A stretch of 64,000 bases of DNA from CANIGN01 sp041391385 (GTDB lineage: Bacteria; Bdellovibrionota; UBA2428), in contig JAWKOD010000002.1 of NCBI GenBank assembly GCA_041391385.1, positions 124,001-188,000 of the forward strand. Direction: 5' to 3'. Below the pieces are notes generated by a model. That model was not told where the DNA came from. It searched no databases and saw nothing but the letters and a program-made list of their open reading frames with translations. Positions within the stretch are counted from its first letter, which is position 1, and each line of letters opens with the position of its first letter. The translations under genes were made by a program, and so were the position numbers. Positions 61,121-64,000 of the stretch are shown piece by piece.

Positions 61121-62290
61121 ATGACCCTTAAATTCGACAACCCTTTTATCCTAGCTCCTATGGCGGGCATTACGGATATGCCCTTTCGTCGATTGATGCG
61201 AAAAATGGGAACAGGCGCGGTAATTAGTGAATTTGTTTCTGCTCATGCGATTAAAAACAATTCTCCAAAATTAAAAAAGTATTTGGCTTATCACGAAGAT
61301 GAGCGCCCTGTCGGAATTCAACTTTTTGGTGGAGAAGACGAAATTCTAGCGCACGCCGCACAGATTGTTGAAGGCGTGGGCGTCGATTTTGTAGATATCA
61401 ATTTAGGTTGTCCTGTGCCAAAAGTTACAAAAAAAGGTGGAGGCTCCGCGTGGCTTTGTCATCCGGTGGATTTGGGAAAAATGCTTGCACTTGTGAAGTC
61501 GCGCATTCAAATTCCACTCACGATAAAAATTCGCACAGGCTGGGACGACAGTTCCAAGAACGCTCTTGAGATTGTAAAGATTGCACACAACGAAGGAATA
61601 GCAGCCGTTGCCATACACGGAAGAACGCGCGCACAAGGATACTCCGGACAACCTGATTGGGATTTTATTTCAGAGATCGCAAGTGAGAGCAAAGTTCCCA
61701 TTATCGGAAATGGAGATATCATCACAGGGCCACTGGCTGCTGCAAGACTGAGAACATCTGGATGTGCCGCGGTTATGATTGGCCGAGGTGCGCTAAAAAA
61801 TCCATGGATTTTTCAAGAAGCTGTAGAAGCTTTAACCCTTGCAGATGCGCTCTCTCCTGATCAGCAAAAAAATCTTTTTGCAACGGTTCTTCAAAAACAT
61901 GAGCTTCCCGAAACAGGCACTTTGCCAGCTGGGAGAGATTACTTTCATCGCAAAGTTAAAAAGCTTCAACCCAAGCCCACGGAGTATGTTTCTGATTGGG
62001 TAAAAATAAGAGCCGATCGCAATGCTCAGGAGCTGATTGACTTACATTTAAGTTTACTCCGCGAAACTTACCCCGAAGAGCGTGCAGAGTTTGCTTTTAG
62101 AAAATTCTTAGCGTGGTACGCAGCGGGCTACCCCGGGGCAAAAGAGTTTAGAAAATTTGTATTCACCACCGAAGAGTTTCCTCGCATTGTAGAGAGAACA
62201 GTGCAGTTTTTTGAAGGCGTTAAGCTCTTAGGTGCCAAAGGCGAAGAGCAACGCGAAAACGATCCACTCTTCTCATCCGGCCACGGCTAA
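61121..62290 (+). CDS. dusB: tRNA-dihydrouridine synthase (DusB-like)
   Basis: 389 residues. A TIM-barrel flavoprotein: LAPMAGITDMPFRRL at the start (FMN binding), FVSAHAI, GIQLFGG, VDINLGCPVPKVTKKGGGSAWL with the catalytic Cys region, KIRTGWDD, IHGRTRAQGYSGQPDW, IIGNGDI and VMIGRGALKNPWIF. These are DusB motifs. It reduces uridines in the D-loop of tRNA with NADPH. A C-terminal extension of about 60 residues is present. The start has no clear ribosome site. Confidence 0.93.
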   Translation: MTLKFDNPFILAPMAGITDMPFRRLMRKMGTGAVISEFVSAHAIKNNSPKLKKYLAYHEDERPVGIQLFGGEDEILAHAAQIVEGVGVDFVDINLGCPVPKVTKKGGGSAWLCHPVDLGKMLALVKSRIQIPLTIKIRTGWDDSSKNALEIVKIAHNEGIAAVAIHGRTRAQGYSGQPDWDFISEIASESKVPIIGNGDIITGPLAAARLRTSGCAAVMIGRGALKNPWIFQEAVEALTLADALSPDQQKNLFATVLQKHELPETGTLPAGRDYFHRKVKKLQPKPTEYVSDWVKIRADRNAQELIDLHLSLLRETYPEERAEFAFRKFLAWYAAGYPGAKEFRKFVFTTEEFPRIVERTVQFFEGVKLLGAKGEEQRENDPLFSSGHG

Positions 62291-62340
62291 AAGGCGTCAG
62301 AGACCTTTTGGGCTAGCCCCCGCTACCTTTTTGACGTCTT
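62291..62340 (+). other. Long-range stem-loop after dusB
   Basis: AAGGCGTCA (62291-62299) can pair with TGACGTCTT (62332-62340), with one G-T pair. The loop carries the perfect palindrome GGGCTAGCCC. It starts directly after the dusB stop. There is no T-run, so it might be a transcript-end structure or an operator. Evidence is only the symmetry. Confidence 0.3.
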
Positions 62341-62377
62341 AATAAAGTCTTTACAATAAATACCGATAAAAGGGGAG

Positions 62378-64000
62378 ATGAAGAAAAGACTCAGAAGGAT
62401 TCTAAGTTCTTGGATTTTTTGGGGAGTTGGGGTTTTTCTATTTGTTATCGTAACTCTCGGCATCGCAGCTTTAAGTACTCCATTTAGCGAAGACGCTCTC
62501 AAGATAGTACTTAAACAAGAAACATTTAAAGACATTGAGTTGAGTGAGCTTAGACTTAAGAAAAAACATTTCGATTTACTAAAATTAAAGTGGACCTTTG
62601 AGTTAAGTGCGCATGTAGAAAAAATTTGGGGAATTCCGGTTAAAATTAAAAACCTCACTCTCGAAGGCACAAAAGGCCTTTGGTCTAAGGGCGAAGTTGA
62701 ACGAGGAGTTCTTCGCTTTTCAGAAGAAGAAAAAATATTTAAAGGAGGCTTGGCCTTTAGTCGTGGGTCTAAGGCAAAGCTTACTTGGGATTTATCTAAT
62801 TTAGAATTTGCGCTTGGAAGCATTGAAAAAAAGATTGGTGTTCCAGCTTATTTAAAAATCGAAAAAAAGACAGAAGAAAAGGTTTTAGCCGAGCTTCTTT
62901 TTGATGGATTAAAAATCCCATTAGAACTTAGCTTTCTTGAAAATTCTTTTGTTGTTCAAATCCCCAAAACAACAATTCAAACACATAAGCAAAAGCTGCC
63001 ACTTGTCGCTCTTAGCGAAGTGCCGACTACCGGAGAGTGGACTTTCGCTTCGAGATTACAGTTTGCAGGGGATCTTTTAAGTGAAGCCACTTTTTTAGAG
63101 GTTAGCGATGCACTTATAAATGTTGCTGATGTGAGTTCTGATATTTTAAGAAACGGCAGAGGCGTAGGGGTATTAAATTTAAAACTAAGCTCTTCGGAAG
63201 GTCTCTTGAACGGCACTTTAAATTTGAATTTAGATAAAGCAACTTTTGAGTTGAACGAGGGACGCTACTTTAAAGTCGAGAGCGCGCCTTTTGAATTGTC
63301 AGCTAAGCTTGATCAAAACGCAGGAGACTTTAAAATTACCTCAGATCAAAGTTCATTTGTTGCTAACTTGAAGCGCAATGGTGATATATCAGGCACGCTA
63401 AAAGATTTTGATTTAAGCCTTATTCCAAATGCACAAAAAATATTTGGTGTTACACATAATGGAGCCGTTAGTGGCGCGGTGAGTGGCGAAATGCATGCGA
63501 AACTTATTTCTGGGCTATTGGGATCTAAGAGTATTGAGCTCGAATCAATTCGAGCAGAAAAGGCGAGCCTTGCCTTGGAGAATTACAAATTTCCTCTTTT
63601 AGTAATATCTGGAAAAAGCACCTTTGAGGGCAGCTTTGATTTTAGTAACAAAAAGAAAAGTCTAAAAGGTGATTTCGATTTTACAAAATCACGCCTTTCT
63701 ATGGGCTCTCTTTATGAGAAAAAATCAGGCGATGAACTCTATGTGCGCACAACTGCGGAGTATGTGAATAACTCTTGGAAAACTTTTCAAATGGAAAGCG
63801 TAGTTGATGGGCAGAGAGTTCATTTAAAGAAAGATTCAAGTTCGGTTGTTATCCAGTTTCCAAACACGATAAAGGGCCCGGGGGAATCAATACTTTCTGG
63901 ATCTGTAACCTACGCCCTTTGTGAAGATAAATTGTGCGAGGATTTTGAACCCACAGCCTATAATTTAAGAGTTTCAGATTACTCAAGTCACTTGGCGTTT
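62378..64000 (+). CDS. AsmA/TamB-like inner-membrane-anchored protein (3' partial)
   Basis: Open from ATG 62378 through the right edge (541 codons, no stop). The N-terminus MKKRLRRILSSWIFWGVGVF continues hydrophobic to GIAALSTPF, giving one membrane anchor. The rest is a long beta-rich chain of alternating polar and hydrophobic residues with short repeats (LELSFLENSFVVQIPKTTI, GTLNLNLDKATFELNEGRYFKVESAPFEL). This is typical of AsmA/TamB-type proteins that bridge the membranes for lipid transport. Two cysteines close together (CEDKLCEDF) appear near the edge. I cannot place it in a named subfamily. GGGG lies only two bases before the ATG. Confidence 0.55.
   Translation, partial: MKKRLRRILSSWIFWGVGVFLFVIVTLGIAALSTPFSEDALKIVLKQETFKDIELSELRLKKKHFDLLKLKWTFELSAHVEKIWGIPVKIKNLTLEGTKGLWSKGEVERGVLRFSEEEKIFKGGLAFSRGSKAKLTWDLSNLEFALGSIEKKIGVPAYLKIEKKTEEKVLAELLFDGLKIPLELSFLENSFVVQIPKTTIQTHKQKLPLVALSEVPTTGEWTFASRLQFAGDLLSEATFLEVSDALINVADVSSDILRNGRGVGVLNLKLSSSEGLLNGTLNLNLDKATFELNEGRYFKVESAPFELSAKLDQNAGDFKITSDQSSFVANLKRNGDISGTLKDFDLSLIPNAQKIFGVTHNGAVSGAVSGEMHAKLISGLLGSKSIELESIRAEKASLALENYKFPLLVISGKSTFEGSFDFSNKKKSLKGDFDFTKSRLSMGSLYEKKSGDELYVRTTAEYVNNSWKTFQMESVVDGQRVHLKKDSSSVVIQFPNTIKGPGESILSGSVTYALCEDKLCEDFEPTAYNLRVSDYSSHLAF

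Noticed and set aside
62323..62823. An open frame on the minus strand near the right end.
   Set aside because: It opposes the AsmA/TamB-like gene, whose plus-strand frame is open for over 1600 bases from a membrane-anchor start; the minus frame has no ribosome site or family features.
1..64000. CRISPR arrays, insertion sequences, phage or defence islands.
   Set aside because: I found no regularly spaced repeats, transposase motifs, terminal inverted repeats with target duplications, or known defence proteins in reading through the window.

Overview
The window comes from a Gram-negative bacterium. Support for this is an LppC-like outer-membrane lipoprotein, several lipobox signal peptides, TatA, LysR, ManC/cupin sugar-nucleotide genes and a Tad-type envelope apparatus. 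The gene content and style (many small secreted proteins, Flp-type pilus genes under sigma-54, dialkylresorcinol-type ketosynthases) suggest Bdellovibrionota or another deltaproteobacterial-type lineage. That placement is inference; no rRNA or other decisive marker is present. I see no tRNA, rRNA, CRISPR array, insertion sequence or phage gene, and no gene-free stretch longer than about 300 bases.

Layout. 1-9246: priA (partial), an 80-residue orphan behind a textbook sigma-54 promoter, metG, a Gfo/Idh/MocA dehydrogenase, manC and an M16 peptidase. 9245-14339: hemW (frameshifted), a PQQ-type sugar dehydrogenase, msrA, a PhzF homologue and a secreted GT2-like protein. 14536-20234: the heat-shock run grpE-dnaK-dnaJ, then an LppC/LpoA-like lipoprotein. 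20231-28524: a two-armed biosynthetic locus. The minus arm has seven genes overlapping by 1-4 bases (DarA-like, DarB-like KAS III, an unknown, BtrH-like acyltransferase, ABC ATPase, ABC-2 permease, acyl carrier protein). The plus arm has a KAS II, a chain-length-factor-like KS and a DUF2141 protein. It looks like a dialkylresorcinol/flexirubin-type lipid locus. 28667-32952: a very large lipoprotein with calcium/metal-binding repeats and a TIGR03790-like domain, split by a frameshift. 33201-41260: lon, a GNAT, a pectate-lyase-like beta-helix protein, a UDP-glucuronate decarboxylase-like SDR, a YbhN-type membrane protein, recO, DUF192 and a fatty acid hydroxylase/sterol desaturase.

41365-44701: a minimal Tad/Flp pilus operon (sigma-54 activator, Flp pilin, TadE-like, TadG-like, small membrane protein, CpaB-like, unknown), headed by a second perfect sigma-54 promoter. 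44849-46938: a ribbon-helix-helix protein overlapping lepA. 47038-54434: an orphan secreted protein, a small lipoprotein, pyrB, and a carA-unknown-carB operon. 54475-64000: greA, recG, an alpha/beta hydrolase, a nitrilase-type lipoprotein, tatA, a GYF-domain protein, a LysR regulator, dusB and the start of an AsmA/TamB-like protein.

A caution that affects the whole window: at least seven genes are broken by single-base insertions or deletions that are exactly repairable (hemW, ABC ATPase, TIGR03790-like, GNAT, lepA, small lipoprotein, carB), and one gene has an in-frame TGA. carB alone needs seven one-base corrections in about 320 bases. Because lepA and carB are housekeeping genes and the shifted frames keep perfect family-like sequence, I read most of these as consensus errors rather than true gene decay.
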